From Lathyrus oleraceus (lineage: Eukaryota; Streptophyta; Magnoliopsida; Fabales; Fabaceae), in NCBI RefSeq assembly GCF_024323335.1, contig NC_066585.1, forward strand, positions 182,794,294 to 182,858,293: a stretch of DNA of 64,000 nt. The letters run 5' to 3'. How positions within the stretch are numbered: position 1 is the stretch's first letter; each line of letters begins with the position of its first letter. Under the pieces are notes generated by a model. It ran no database searches. It saw only the letters and a list, made by a program, of their open reading frames with translations, and was not told the origin of the DNA. Positions 1 to 12,303 of this stretch are shown in pieces. A program made the translations under genes and the position numbers.

Positions 1-3000
1 GCCGGGTCTCCAGACTACATGAAGAAGAAGGTGCTATACCTCAATGCAAATTGCTATTTAAGCAAAGCAATGCAAGTTCTTAAGAGAACTGAGCAACTAA
101 GGGTACCTGAAATCAGTCAAATATAATCAGCATCCCAACATAAACAAAACAACAACAATAAGAATCAATCAACAATCAAACAATGATGTGCATAGCACCA
201 AGTCCATGTGAACCAAGCACCCTATAACACAAATAGGTTAGTCAACAATAGTCAAATGAATTCAACTCAAATATGCATCAACCTCCTTAAGGCATTAGCT
301 TTTTAACCTGAAAAGTCAAAGTCAAGCTCAAACATAAGTAACAAGACCACTAGGCCAAGCCTAGGGTCCAAAAGAGGGAAAAATCTTAAAACAGCAAGTA
401 AATCATAATCCATGTCAAGATAATTCAAATAAGAAGAGATCCCAAGTGGTCTCACATCCAAACTATGCACTAATTTTATTTCATGCACGAATTAAGGCAA
501 AGTAAGCAATGTTGAATCGCATATGAACAACCAGAATGATTTCAATCTAAAAAATATCAAAACAGCACAGTAAATCCCACAAAAATTATATCCTAAACAG
601 GGGACATTCAACAAGCTACATATCAATTTTCATGCCATTTGGACTAGTGGAGTTATGTCAATTAAATCAACATGTTAAAGCATGCAAAAACACAACCAAA
701 TGAGGTCACAAAATGTACACCAACTTCAATCAAATGGTAAACAGTGACATTAAATGGGAAATGAGTAGGACCAAAGCCAAATTAAAGCTATACATGTTAG
801 GAAATACTCCACCAATTTTCATGTTTATAGGATAAGGGATGGGCATTTAATGACACATGTGAAGTTTGTTACACAAGAAACAACCCAAAAGTGCTAAACA
901 GCAATCAAAAATCCTAATCAAATAGAAAATGGATCAATTAAATCCACAAAAATTCATGTTGAAAGTTAACATGTCAAAGGTATCTCATGCAAAAAATCAG
1001 GGCCATAGGCCTAGGGGGAGCATGGAAAAATAATTCATGAAGTCAGCATAGCATAGTGTGACACAAATTGTCACACTCAAATTAAATAAATTATATCTAA
1101 TAAACCAGAGGCCAAAAAATCACAAATGATGTACCAAAAATTCCAGGAATGTGTCAAGAATCATCACATGAAATTTCATTTATTTTGGACAATGCATGGT
1201 TATTTGGTGATAAAAATGGTAAAACATGCAATTATGTCATACATGTCAAAAATCAATTTATCATTTAAAAATCCTACCAGGCACAACTTACACTACTATG
1301 CCTAAAAAAAACTAGATGAAATTTGGAGAATGTCAAAAAAAACCTCACTCAATTTGGATTAGGGATGATTAATCTATGAATTTTTGAAGTTTGTAAGATT
1401 TATTGAAATAATTTTTTAAGTGTTAAATGGATTAAATGGATTTTAATTACAGCGAATGGCATTTTTGTAAATAATTGAAACACGGCCAAAACGACGTCAC
1501 TTTGTTTTAATGTGTTGGCACCTCCTGATTCGTCCAGGCGCGCGGGAAACATGATTTTGAAAAGGCCAGGCCAGCGTATGGATCAACGAAGAGAATTTTC
1601 CAGAAATCGTCTTCACCTTCGTCGTGTATTATCCAGAATTCGCATGAACACAAGAACAACAAAACTCCACGAAAATCTACAAACTCACATGCGTTGGAAA
1701 GGTCTCAACGCGTAGATCTCAAATATGTTCATGATTTCAACTAATTCTCCCTAAATCTCATGGATCGACCAAATTAGGTTTTTCATTCAACTCTTAAAAC
1801 CACGATTTCTCAACCTATAGTTCATCACATCAAAAGCTAGCTATATCATGATTATCTACGTGGAGAGCTCTACAGAACGCATATGGACTTTCAAAGAATC
1901 ATGAGATTCGAAATCTCACCTTAATTTGATGGCAGTGTTGAACCTTGAGGTGTTTGCGCGTGATGATCCAAAACAGATGGAGTATGGCGCTAGGGAAGAT
2001 GCTTGGAACACTCGCTTCAGCTCAAAGTTGCTTGAGGGGATGAAATCTTGCAGCTGCCATGGAAGATCAAGGCTTGGACAGTTGGAGTTCTTGCTCGATT
2101 TTCCTCTCAATCTCTGCAAACAGCAATTACACAAGACCTGTAGATGATGAATTAACCATGAACTCGCACAAAGATTAGTGAAAATTGATGAATTGATGCA
2201 AAAAGTTCTTGGTGAAAAATGAAAAAAAATGAGAGAATTGGTGAGATTTTGCTTTTGGATCTGAAAATTGTGATTAGTGTCGTGAGTTTCTGTTACAATT
2301 AGGCTTATATATGATGCTCTTAATCCAACTCATAATCAAGATTAGCAAAAAAATGGTGATTAGCAAAATGAGCTTATGTGTGTATTTTGGCATTTTTGCC
2401 CTTGGATGGCTATGACCAATGTAACAGTGATTTCTCAACTTGAACAAGTCACAAATCTCATTTAGAAGCTACTAGAATTGGTCCCATGTCAAAATTCCTT
2501 ATACTTTGAAAGTTGGACCATTTTGCCCTTGCATTTTAATTGGTTCACTTCAAAAATGACCTTTTTATGTGGAGGTTTTTGGAAAAAAGTGATGATGGAT
2601 TATGAAAGTACATATCAAATGTGGTTTGCTCAAAAAATAACCATCCAATTTGGCCATTCCATGTGCAAGTTATGCCACTTTGAATTCGGGCATTTTCTGA
2701 AATTGATTTGACCATAACTTGCCAACCATACATGAGAATTTCAAGTTCTTGGACTTTTTGGAATGGTGAGGACAAGATCTTCAACTTTCATGTTGGACAA
2801 ATTTTGATTTGAATCTTGTATGATGAAGTAAATTTGAGGAGCAAAACTTTCCATTTTTGGCAGGTGAGAATTACAGGTCATTTCCATTTTTGGAAACTTT
2901 TTGTCTGACTTCAAATCCTTCAACCTTGATCTTTGAAATGCCAAATGAAGCTTATATGGACATGAATGAGACCTTTCCAACCATCTCACACCTCCCAAAT

Positions 3001-3447
3001 CCTGATTAAACGCACAGTTGACCACAGTTGACTTTTGTTGACTTTTCTTGACTGGGCCATGTTCTGATGAATTCCAAGCCTCTTTCACATGGGATCTTGG
3101 TTCCAAATGATATCACAAGTTATATGAACTCTTTATGAATGATCATGGTGTCCAAATTCTTCAAGAATGACCACCATCTATAACTCAATGCCTGATTTGA
3201 CTGATTGACTGATGATTGCTTCATCTGCAAGCAACATGGTTAGATGACAATATTTTTGTACATTTGGTTAGTAAACATATGAAAAGCAATGATATACAAA
3301 TGCAATACATGCTTGGTGATCAAGAACCACACTCACAAGGTAACCCACCCACTAGGAGGGAAGCTAGGGTATGCAATGATCCTTGAGGCCATGATATGAT
3401 ATGATATGGGCCATGAGGGATCTTAGGGCCAAAATTGGGGTCTTACA
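1..3447 (-). repeat. Ogre-A 3' LTR (partial, about 1,977 bp lost off the window edge)
   Basis: Base 1 aligns with 20344 in the 5' LTR. By eye I count about nine substitutions and one 10-bp length difference over 3.4 kb. The length difference is a tandem TTGACTTTTG unit near 3024-3045 that is single in the 5' LTR. The inner end at 3447 reads TGTAAGACCCC on the minus strand, directly after the polypurine tract. A TATA-like TATATAAG lies at 2304-2311 (minus), the same place as in the other LTR. The small open frames inside are not conserved as protein and are not genes. Confidence 0.93.
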
Positions 3448-3463
3448 GATGCCCCTATTTAAG
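3448..3463 (-). promoter_or_regulatory. Ogre-A polypurine tract region (plus-strand primer)
   Basis: On the minus strand this reads AAATAGGGGCATC and abuts the TGTAAG start of the 3' LTR. The same AATAGGGGCA stretch precedes the LTR start of Ogre-C (58249-58262) and Ogre-B (about 52888-52900). The position fits the primer for plus-strand DNA synthesis. Confidence 0.7.
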
Positions 3464-4265
3464 GTCATTCTATCCGGAGAAATGAAGTTTAGAAATCTTC
3501 ATCTCGACGCGGTAGAATGGGCTTAAATAATAATAATGAGACAAATTTTGGTCCCTAAGAGACCTCATGATGCAGATGTATGCATGCAAAAGCAAATTCT
3601 GTGGGGAATATATGGTTCACACAGAAGAAAAGACGATCCATCGGAGTAATACACTCACCAGGAACAGAGATTCTAACAAGACTCTTATTGGGACTCTTTT
3701 TTAGGGGATAGTAAGGAAAAAGGATGCGTGAGCAGGACACGACTCTGATTAGGGATACAAAACTGACATAGCGTGAACAAGACACGACTCCGAGTGGGGA
3801 TAACAGACATCGGGATGGAGAACTTGCTGGGGAAGCAAAGGACTCACACTGGGGAATAAAGAATTCCAGAGGAAAATAAATCCATCGGAAAACATAAACT
3901 GACTCAACTATCCAGAAAGGATACTTCGAATAAAAATCCGGACTCGGACCAGGAAAAGATTCACGTAGAACTTCCCTGCCGGAAATGCATATATTGGGGG
4001 AACGCCCATATAGCAAAAGGGTAAAATCACCAAAGGAAACTCCACAGGGGAATGTCTAACAAAGAGACTCTCCTGGGAAAGCAACAAGAAGTGAGGTGTT
4101 ACCGGTATAAGGGTAACAAACTCAGGAAGAATGAATATCTAAGACCGGTATAAGGGTGAGAGATATCAATCAACCAACATCTGAGAAAGACCTACAAAGG
4201 GTATAATACTCAGGAAAATCTGACTCCACAGGGGACCAAGGTCATAATAGGGAGTAGAAAGGAAG

Positions 4266-5047
4266 GAACACCAGGGATACCGAGGTATATAATAGGTGAC
4301 CGACAGAATGTGAATTGGTATATATGCCAAGACACACATCATCCGAAAGGAGGGCTTGAAAAAGCAAATCAACTTAGAGGATGGACATTCGAATCCACAA
4401 CGGGAAAACGAATCTTACTCAACTGGGGACACAAACCCAAAGAGTGCATGAGATATAATATCCATTACCGGCAAACCGTGGATAAGAAAACTCGCATGAG
4501 ATATATTATCTATTACCGTCAGAACGTAGATAATAAACTCGCATGGTAAGAAACACCAGAGATACCGAAGTATATAATAGGTGATCTACCGAAAACGTGA
4601 ATTGGTATATATGCCAAAACACACATCTGAAACACAAACAGGTTAAAGGATGGATATTCGATTCTACAAAGAATACGAATCTTACTCTACTGGGGAAAAT
4701 CAACAAAGGACTCCAACCAAAGAGCGCATGAGACATATTATTCATTACCGGCAGACCGTGAATAATATACTCGAAAGGAAAAGACACCAGAGATACCGAA
4801 GTATATAATAGGTGACTAACCAAAAAGAGAGACAATCGTTACCAAGCATCCGGGTAAACGAGAGACAACTCAAAGAGATAAATTGCAAGCATCCGGCAAT
4901 CATCCAACAACAAAGAAATATTCGACTCTGCAAAGGGAAATAATGAATCTTACTCGACCAGGGAAACACAAAAGGCTTCAACTGAAGAGTGCATGAGATA
5001 TATTATCCATTACCGTCAGAACGTGGATAGTATACTCGAAAGGAAGA
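4266..5047 (-). repeat. Three-copy tandem repeat, 230-285 bp units, in Ogre-A 3' UTR
   Basis: Units start near 4266, 4552 and 4782. Each opens with ACACCAGRGATACCGA, runs through TATATAATAGGTGA and usually a GTGAATTGGTATATATGCCAA block, and ends with one or two hairpins beginning GCATGAGA. The homologous stretch of Ogre-C (about 58928-59170) has a single unit, so A has expanded it or C has lost copies. Confidence 0.75.
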
Positions 5048-8000
5048 TTATCCACAACCGGTATAAGGGTTAACAAAGGATAAATCGACCGAAAAGAAAG
5101 GCATCGGGATACCAAACAGGCATATAATGATGACCAATCAAAGGGAGTAACAACATTACCAACAAAAGGGTAAATGAAAGACTCACTGGGGATTAATTGC
5201 AAGCATCCGGCAATTATCCACACAAGCTGGGAATACATTGATAAACAATCAATGATCCGGGGAATAAATCACTAGCAAACGGTGAAAAGACCCACTGGCG
5301 ACTTCAAAAAGGATAACATTGCAAGCATCCGGCAATGATCCAGAAGACTGCTGGGAATACAAGTGCTTACTCAAGAGCAACTACCCAAGGCAGGGAGGAA
5401 TATCAACATCGAATATTGAATGAAGATAACCACAAAGAGATTAGGGTTTACATCTACCGAATACGGGGCAGAAGACCAAAAATCTGGCTGAGAAAACAAG
5501 AGGTTTAACAATACCGACTACTGGGTAAGAAACCAAAGACTCAGCTGAGGATAAAATTGCTAGCAACCGGCAATCATCCACATGTATCATAAGATACAAC
5601 TTCGCTGGAGAGAAAAAATCACAGCGACAAAGGATTTACAACTACCGAATACGGGGTAGAAGACCACAAACTCCACTGGGGATATAAATCTCCACAGGGA
5701 ACAAACTTCTGTTTGGGATAACACCACAACAACAGGAAATCCACCAACAACCAGATCGAACCACAAAGGTTACCACTGTTAGGGGAAAAGAGATAGGACG
5801 CACAACTACCGAATACGGGGTAGACGCCATACTCTGGTGGGAATAACCACAAATTCACGTGGGGATGGAAATATATCACAAATCCGCGCGAGAAACCAAA
5901 AATGAGGTTTATAACAGACCACAAACTTTGCTGGAGAGTAGGGAATTAGGATTTACGACTACCGACTATCAGGTAGAAAACCAACAACTCTGGCTGGGGA
6001 CTAAAAGGTATATAACCACAAGTTCTGCCAAGAAAGCCAGGAGAATAGGACTTACAACTACCGGTATAAGGGTAGAGGCCAAAATCGACTCTTGCGGAGG
6101 AATGAAAGGTATATAACCACAAGTTCCACCAAGAGGAAAGGAACAATAGGACTTACAACTACCGGTATAAGGGTAGAGGCCCGAAAACTCCGCTGGGGAA
6201 CAACCCACTGGGAAGCACAATGAACAGACGACAAATGTCAATTCAGGAAAGATCCGAAAAGATAGACTGAATCAAGACACGTCCTAATGAGGATATAACT
6301 CAATTAGGAACCTCCATCCCAATATATGTGTTGGGAGGAAACGGAAGAAACCGTCATCCACGAGGGTATATCTCAGTGGGGAACTGCAGAAGGACAGACA
6401 GACATTTTCCGCTTATGGGCTGACTCTACATGGAGAGATTTAACACCCGACATCTGCTTAGGGAGATCTATAAAGACCTATATCACCATAGCAGGGAACA
6501 ACAAACAAAGGATATATGGCAAAAATGCAACATGAATATCTGAATGTTTCATGAATATGCATGAATATGCGTGATTTATGTTTGATGAATGCTGACAAAA
6601 CAGACATTTCTAACACAACAGTCCAGGAATCAAACGTCCGGTATTACACTTCCAGGGGAAAACCAAATGGAAAGCCAATTCTGCTGGAGATCTGTATGCT
6701 ATAAAGCAAGGATCTGCGGGTACTGCTGGGAAGCTGAAGCAAAAGAATCAGAGATATCTGGAGAATACCAAATCTGAGCAATGGATCAGCGATCGCCCCA
6801 ACTGGGGCACAGAAAGTCACAACAGGCAAAGAGCCACAAAGACAAATCTGTCGGGGAACAAGAGATAATCAAAGTCCTGCAGGGGATCCTAGCAAACACT
6901 GCTATGGGAACGGATCCAACATAACTCCATTGGGGAACAACCCACTGAGGGAGCAAAGGTCACCCGGATAGAGTTTGGCTGCACAAGCAACTCTACTGGG
7001 GATATCATCAATTACTCTCTTGGGGAACAACCCACTGAGGAAGGAAAGCACCAAACAAGTAGATTCTGCACCAAACCACTCTACTCGGGGCGAACACACA
7101 TCTGATGGATCACATCAGCAGATTCTGCAATAAAAGCCCCTCTACTGAGGATCGAAAAGTGATCAGGAAATCAATACAATCTCTGGATAACGGAGCTATC
7201 GGCCGACCATACGGGGGATTGAAAGAGGTTCAACAGGCAATACTGCCACAACAACCGCTCTGCAGACAAATGCTGGGGAGAGATGGATGAAATACGGGGA
7301 TATCAACCCAATCAACCATTGAGTAGGAAAATAAATCCTGCTCTGCTGAGAATAACAAGCACTCTGATAGAGAGAAAGTAGCAATTCCGCTCGCGACTGC
7401 GCTGGGGATGAGTGACAACAACTCTGCTCGCGACTTCGATGGGGATGTCAATAACAGCTCTACTGTTCCAAGGAGACAAATAAAGTCTGGGCATAGCGAC
7501 CCACTAGAGAAAGTGGCGAGGCGCCAAGGTGACAAACCATCAACTGCCGAATCTTCCACAAGGAAATCATCCATGCTGAGGGAAAACTGCGGCTGGAGAA
7601 AACTGAGTCTTCAACAACACTCCTGCTTGGGGAACAACCCCACCAACAACTCGGCTTGCAATTATGCTGGCAGATCACTTGGGGAGAAATACGGGATACG
7701 GGGATATCAACCCACTAACCACAAATTTTCTGAACACCTGAGCAATCAAGCCGGAGAGAGACTACTGCTGGAGAACAGACTGAGTCTTCAATACACCACT
7801 CTGCTTCGGGGAGTCAAAATCCACAGAAGCTCTGCTTAAGGAACAACCCCAACAACCAAATCTCTGCTTGGGGGACAACCCCAACAATCAAATCTGGAGA
7901 AGAAGGATACAAACCAAACCAGGAGTATGAACAAATGTCTTTCCTGTTGGAAACCATGCCACCTTTGGGAGAGCACTGAGAAATTCTTTGAGTATCCTTT

Positions 8001-8465
8001 TATCATTGTGAATGTTCACTTTGTTTAAAACAATAATCTTTGAAAAATTCTGTTTTTTAAAACAATGATATTTTTATCAATTAAAACACGCAAAACATTT
8101 GTTGAATTGAAACAAATAAGAGCGCAAATAATTGGATAAAAGTTCAAATTTATTTGATGGAATGGTAGTCTGCAAATGGCAAGACTCCATAGATCTGTAC
8201 AAATTTGAAATCAGTGATATATATTGGAAGAGGGCTACATTGAACATAATGATCCTTTCTCTACCAATTTGAATCTCGATGTATTCGAAGCTTCAGTTGA
8301 CGACGAATCGAGAATCCCCTGACGAAAATGACAGCTGGTGAAACAGAAAGTCTTGTCAGGATGCAGTTACTTGCCAAATCCCTAATTTTTGCTTGGATTG
8401 CCCCAGGGTGAGGTACTCAATCTAGCGGGATGCAAATATACCTTTTTTTTCAAGTCTCTAACTTT

Positions 8466-8543
8466 TTTTCTGGATTTCCCTTGCGGGTTTTCCATTGAGA
8501 CACTCATTTTTGCCTAAGCCGCCCTTTCGGGTTTTCAACTTAG
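8466..8543 (-). other. Hairpin pair just downstream of Ogre-A pol (CCC-loop-GGG core)
   Basis: Plus-strand reading: CTAAG (8514-8518), CCC (8522-8524), four bases, GGG (8529-8531), CTTAG (8539-8543). Also TGGA (8471-8474), CCC (8478-8480), four bases, GGG (8485-8487), TCCA (8491-8494). Minus-strand cores read AAAACCCGAAAGGG and AAAACCCGCAAGGG. Ogre-B has four such units in the same place after its pol gene (50105-50295). Confidence 0.65.
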
Positions 8544-8584
8544 CGAGCAATTCTTGTTTTTTCATTTGCATATACTTTTTTTTC

Positions 8585-11500
8585 TTAGGCAAAGTATTTC
8601 TTGACTACATCTGAATTCACAGGACGAGTGAAATCCTCCCCATCCATTGTTGTAAGCATCAAAGCTCCGCCTGAAAAGGCTCTCTTAACAACATATGGAC
8701 CCTCGTAGTTTGGAGTCCACTTGCCCCTGGAATCGGGCACGAAAGACAAGACTTTCTTGAGTACGAGGTCACCTTCTCGGAACACGCGAGGCTTGACCTT
8801 CTTATCGAATGCTTTCTTCATTCTCTGCTGATATAACTGACCACGACACATGGCAGTTAATCTCTTCTCTTCAATCAAATTCAATTGGTCGTAACGACTC
8901 TGAATCCATTCAGCATCAGTCAACTTGGCTTCCATCAAGACTCTCATTGACGGGATCTCCACCTCTACTGGGAGAACAGCCTCCATACCATAAACAAGAG
9001 AGAAAGGGGTTGCCCCTGTTGAAGTGCGTACGGACGTACGATATCCATGCAAAGCAAATGGCAGCATCTCATGCCAATCTTTGTACGTGACAGTCATCTT
9101 CTGGATAATCTTCTTGATATTCTTATTAGCAGCTTCAACAGCCCCATTCATCTTAGGTCTGTAGGGAGAGGAATTATGGTGTGCAATCTTGAATTCAGCG
9201 CACAATTCATCCATCATCTTGTTATTCAGATTAGATCCATTATCAGTAATGATCCTCTCTGGCACACCATAACGGCAAATCAGCTGATTCTTGAGAAACT
9301 TCACAACCACCTGTCTGGTCACATTCGCGTACGAAGCGGCTTCAACCCATTTGGTGAAGTAATCAATTGCTAGTCCGTTGGACGCTTTCGGCTCAATCTT
9401 GCCAATCATGTCGATTCCCCACATGGAGAAAGGCCATGGTGATGAAATCACATTCAGAAGTGTCGGAGGAATATGAATCTTATCCGCATAAATTTGACAC
9501 TTGTGGCATTTCTTCACATATTTGCAGCAGTCAGACTCCATTGTCAGCCAATAGTAGCCTGCTCTTAACATCTTCTTAGCCATGGCGTGTCCATTGGAAT
9601 GAGTACCAAACGAACCCTCATGGACCTCAGTCATCAATAGGTTTGCTTCGTGTCTATCCACGCATCTGAGCAAAACCATATCGAAATTTCTTTTATACAG
9701 CACTTCACCACTGAGGTAGAAACTGCCTGACAACCTTCTCAGGGTTTTCCTATCTTTCACAGATGCCCCAGGCGGGTATACCTGGTTCTGGAGGAAATTC
9801 TTGATATCAAAATACCAAGGCTTGTCATCATTGACTTCTTCAATTGCAAATATGTGGGCTGGTCTATCCAAGCGCATCACAGTAATATTGGGGACATCAT
9901 TCCACCATCTGACCACAATCATGGAAGCGAGCGTTGCAAGAGCATCTGCCATCCGATTATCCTCTCGAGGAATATGGTGAAAGTCAACTTCGGTAAAGAA
10001 AGTTGAAATCCTTCTTGCATAATCTCTGTATGGTATGAGACTTGGCTGATTCGTCTCCCATTCACCCTTGATCTGATTAACAACTAGGGCCGAATCACCA
10101 TACACATCAAGATGTTTGATTCTCAAATCAATACATTCTTCAAGTCCCATAATACAGGCTTCATACTCTGCCATATTATTCGTGCATTTGAAAGTTAGCC
10201 TTGCTGTAAACGGAATATGGGTGCCTTGAGGATTAACAATTACAGCCCCGATACCATTTCCATACTGATTAACAGCGCCATCGAACACCATCGTCCATCT
10301 GGAACCAGGTTCTGGACCTTCATCAAGTGTAGGCTCATCGCAATCTTTCATCTTCAAATACAGAATTTCCTCATCAGGGAAATCATACTGAACTGACTGA
10401 TGATCTTCAATCGGCTGGTGCGCTAAATGGTCAGCCAAGATACTACCTTTGATAGCCTTCTGAGCTCGATACTCAATATCATACTCAGACAACAACATCT
10501 GCCAACGGGCAATCCTCCCAGTTAAAGTAGGTTTCTCGAAGATATACTTAATTGGATCCATTCTGGATATCAACCAAGTTGTATGATTTATCATGTACTG
10601 GCGCAAACGCTTAGCAGCCCAAGCCAAAGCATAGCACGTCTTCTCAAGCATAGAGTACCGAGACTCGTAATCCGTAAACTTCTTACTGAGGTAGTAGATA
10701 GCAAATTCCTTCTTCCCTGATTCATCTTGTTGACCGAGTACACAACCCATTGAGTCTTCAAGAACTGTTAAGTACATAATCAGAGGTCTTCCTTCCACAG
10801 GCGGAGACAAAATCGGAGGTTCAGACAGATATTCTTTGATACTGTCGAAAGCTTTCTGGCAATCCTCGGTCCAATCATGAGACTGATCTTTCCGGAGGAG
10901 CTTGAATATAGGCGCACATGTGGCAGTCATGTGGGATATAAATCTGGAAATGTAATTCAAGCGGCCAAGAAAACCTCGGACTTGCTTTTCAGTTTTGGGT
11001 GCAGGCATCTCTTGTATTGCTTTGACCTTTGCAGGATCAACCTCAATACCTCTTTCACTTACTACAAAACCCAACAACTTTCCGGAACGGACTCCAAATG
11101 TACATTTGTTCGGATTCAGGCGAAGTCTGAACTTCCTCAGACGCTGAAAAAGCTTCAACAAATGCTCAACGTGCTCAACTTCCGTTCGGGACTTAGCAAT
11201 CATATCATCAACATAGACTTCTATCTCCTTGTGCATCATATCATGAAACAAGGTAGTCATAGCTCGTTGATACGTGGCTCCGGCGTTTTTCAAACCGAAG
11301 GGCATCACTCGATAACAGAATGTTCCCCAAGGTGTGATGAATGTTGTCTTCTCCATATCCTCTGGTGCCATTTTGATTTGATTATATCCGGAAAATCCGT
11401 CCATAAAGGAAAAGACTTTGAATTTAGCTGTATTATCTACCAACATATCAATGTGTGGTAGAGGAAAATCATCTTTCGGACTAGCTTTATTCAAATCTCT

Positions 11501-12032
11501 ATAATCAACGCACATACGGACTTTTCCGTCTTTCTTAGGAACAGGCACAATATTGGCCACCCATTGAGGATATACAGAAGTCACCAGAAACCCCGCATCA
11601 ATTTGCTTCTGAACTTCCTCTTTGATCTTCACTGCCATATCTGGATGAGTTCTTCTGAGCTTCTGCTTCACAGGCACGCACTCAGGCTTCAAGGGCAGGA
11701 AATGTTGCACAATATCTGTATCTAAACCCGGCATGTCTTCATACGACCAAGCGAAGACATCTGAATATTCTCGTAGCAAGCTGATCAAATCTTTCTTGAC
11801 AGACTCTTCAAGAAGTGCCCCAATCTTCACCATGCGAACACAATCCTCAGACCCCAAGTTGACTGTTTCCAGATCTTCGAGATGCGGCTGAATGATCTTC
11901 TTCTCGTGCTCAAGGAGACGGGTAATCTCATCAGGAATTCCTTCAACATCATCTTCCTCTGCCTCAAATACAGGGAATTCAAAGTTGGGAGATGGCATTG
12001 GATCATTATGTTTAATGGGTTTTAAGATCAAC
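8585..12032 (-). CDS. pol: Ogre-A pol exon: reverse transcriptase, two RNase H regions, integrase
   Basis: This open frame of 1,148 codons is the second exon of the Gag-Pol polyprotein. There is no ATG of its own at the front: it starts directly at the intron acceptor and is meant to be read after splicing. Counting from 12031, the RT motif YVDD is near residue 273. A Ty3-type RNase H follows, then a second RNase H-like domain with FDGAVNQYGNG near 582, as reported for Tat-lineage elements. Integrase has an HHCC finger (CHKC near 843), then the catalytic Asp of GIDMIG (about 872), Asp of TDNG (about 928) and Glu of GAVEAANK (about 964). Oddity: between SNG and IDYFTKW about five residues present in Ogre-B are missing, in frame, near 9380. 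That may disable the integrase. No stop or frameshift is seen. Confidence 0.9.
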
Positions 12033-12303
12033 CTGCATAATGATTTTGGTTAATGAAAAGCTTTAGCATTTAAACAAGCAAACCATTATGCAGATGAAAA
12101 AATGTTTGCTTTTATTCTTGTTTTTTATGGGTTTTTTGTGATCACTGATTTCATGCAAAAGCGAAAAGTGAAAACAAAGGAAAAACAAATGTCTAACAAT
12201 GCATTAATTGAATGAAAACATCATTGTATATATGAGCCAAACAATGTCATCACTTCTCCTTTTGGCATGGGAGAAGGGTTTTAAACAAAGTGAGCACATT
12301 TAC
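12033..12303 (-). other. Ogre-A intron between protease and reverse transcriptase
   Basis: On the minus strand the donor is TCAGA|GTAAAT (GT at 12303-12302) and the acceptor TTATGCAG|GTTGATC (AG at 12034-12033). The 271-nt piece is AT-rich. The gag-pro stop codon TAA overlaps the donor, so unspliced RNA ends translation there. Splicing joins GA to G and then TTG ATC TTA, continuing exactly in the pol frame. An intron here is a known Ogre feature, thought to set the Gag to Pol ratio. Confidence 0.85.

Larger units (their letters stand above)
3448..8584 (-). other. Ogre-A 3' UTR, 5.1 kb, non-coding, rich in small hairpins and degenerate repeats
   Basis: No frame here looks like protein; open stretches are short and in repeats. 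The sequence is a chain of related short modules. At 4097-6176 they are hairpins built as stem-TACC, eight-base loop, GGTA-stem, or a stem around a 14-base loop containing ACCG. From 5194 to 5574 they are TTGC, nine-base loop, GCAA. From about 6190 to 7880 they are TGGGG-AACAA-CCCCA types and CTGGGGA modules. Bases 3448-6340 are homologous to the remnant of Ogre-C at 58249-59745. Ogre-family 3' UTRs are known to be hypervariable and repeat-rich (work by Macas and colleagues). Confidence 0.8.

Noticed and set aside
2741..3106. 121-codon open frame in the Ogre-A LTR, with a look-alike in Ogre-D (60294-60491)
   Set aside because: Similarity is at DNA level between related LTRs; the frames differ in length and diverge outside a short block, so no evidence of coding.
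3555..4016. 153-codon open frame on the minus strand in the Ogre-A 3' UTR
   Set aside because: It is repeat-derived sequence; the homologous part of Ogre-C does not keep the frame.
6190..7880. CTGGGGA modules on the plus strand that resemble the PBS end (for example near 7390)
   Set aside because: They lie antisense to the element and match only a few bases; part of the degenerate 3' UTR repeat rather than extra primer sites.
10877..11461. 194-codon open frame on the plus strand
   Set aside because: It lies opposite the reverse transcriptase coding exon of Ogre-A and has no motif of its own.
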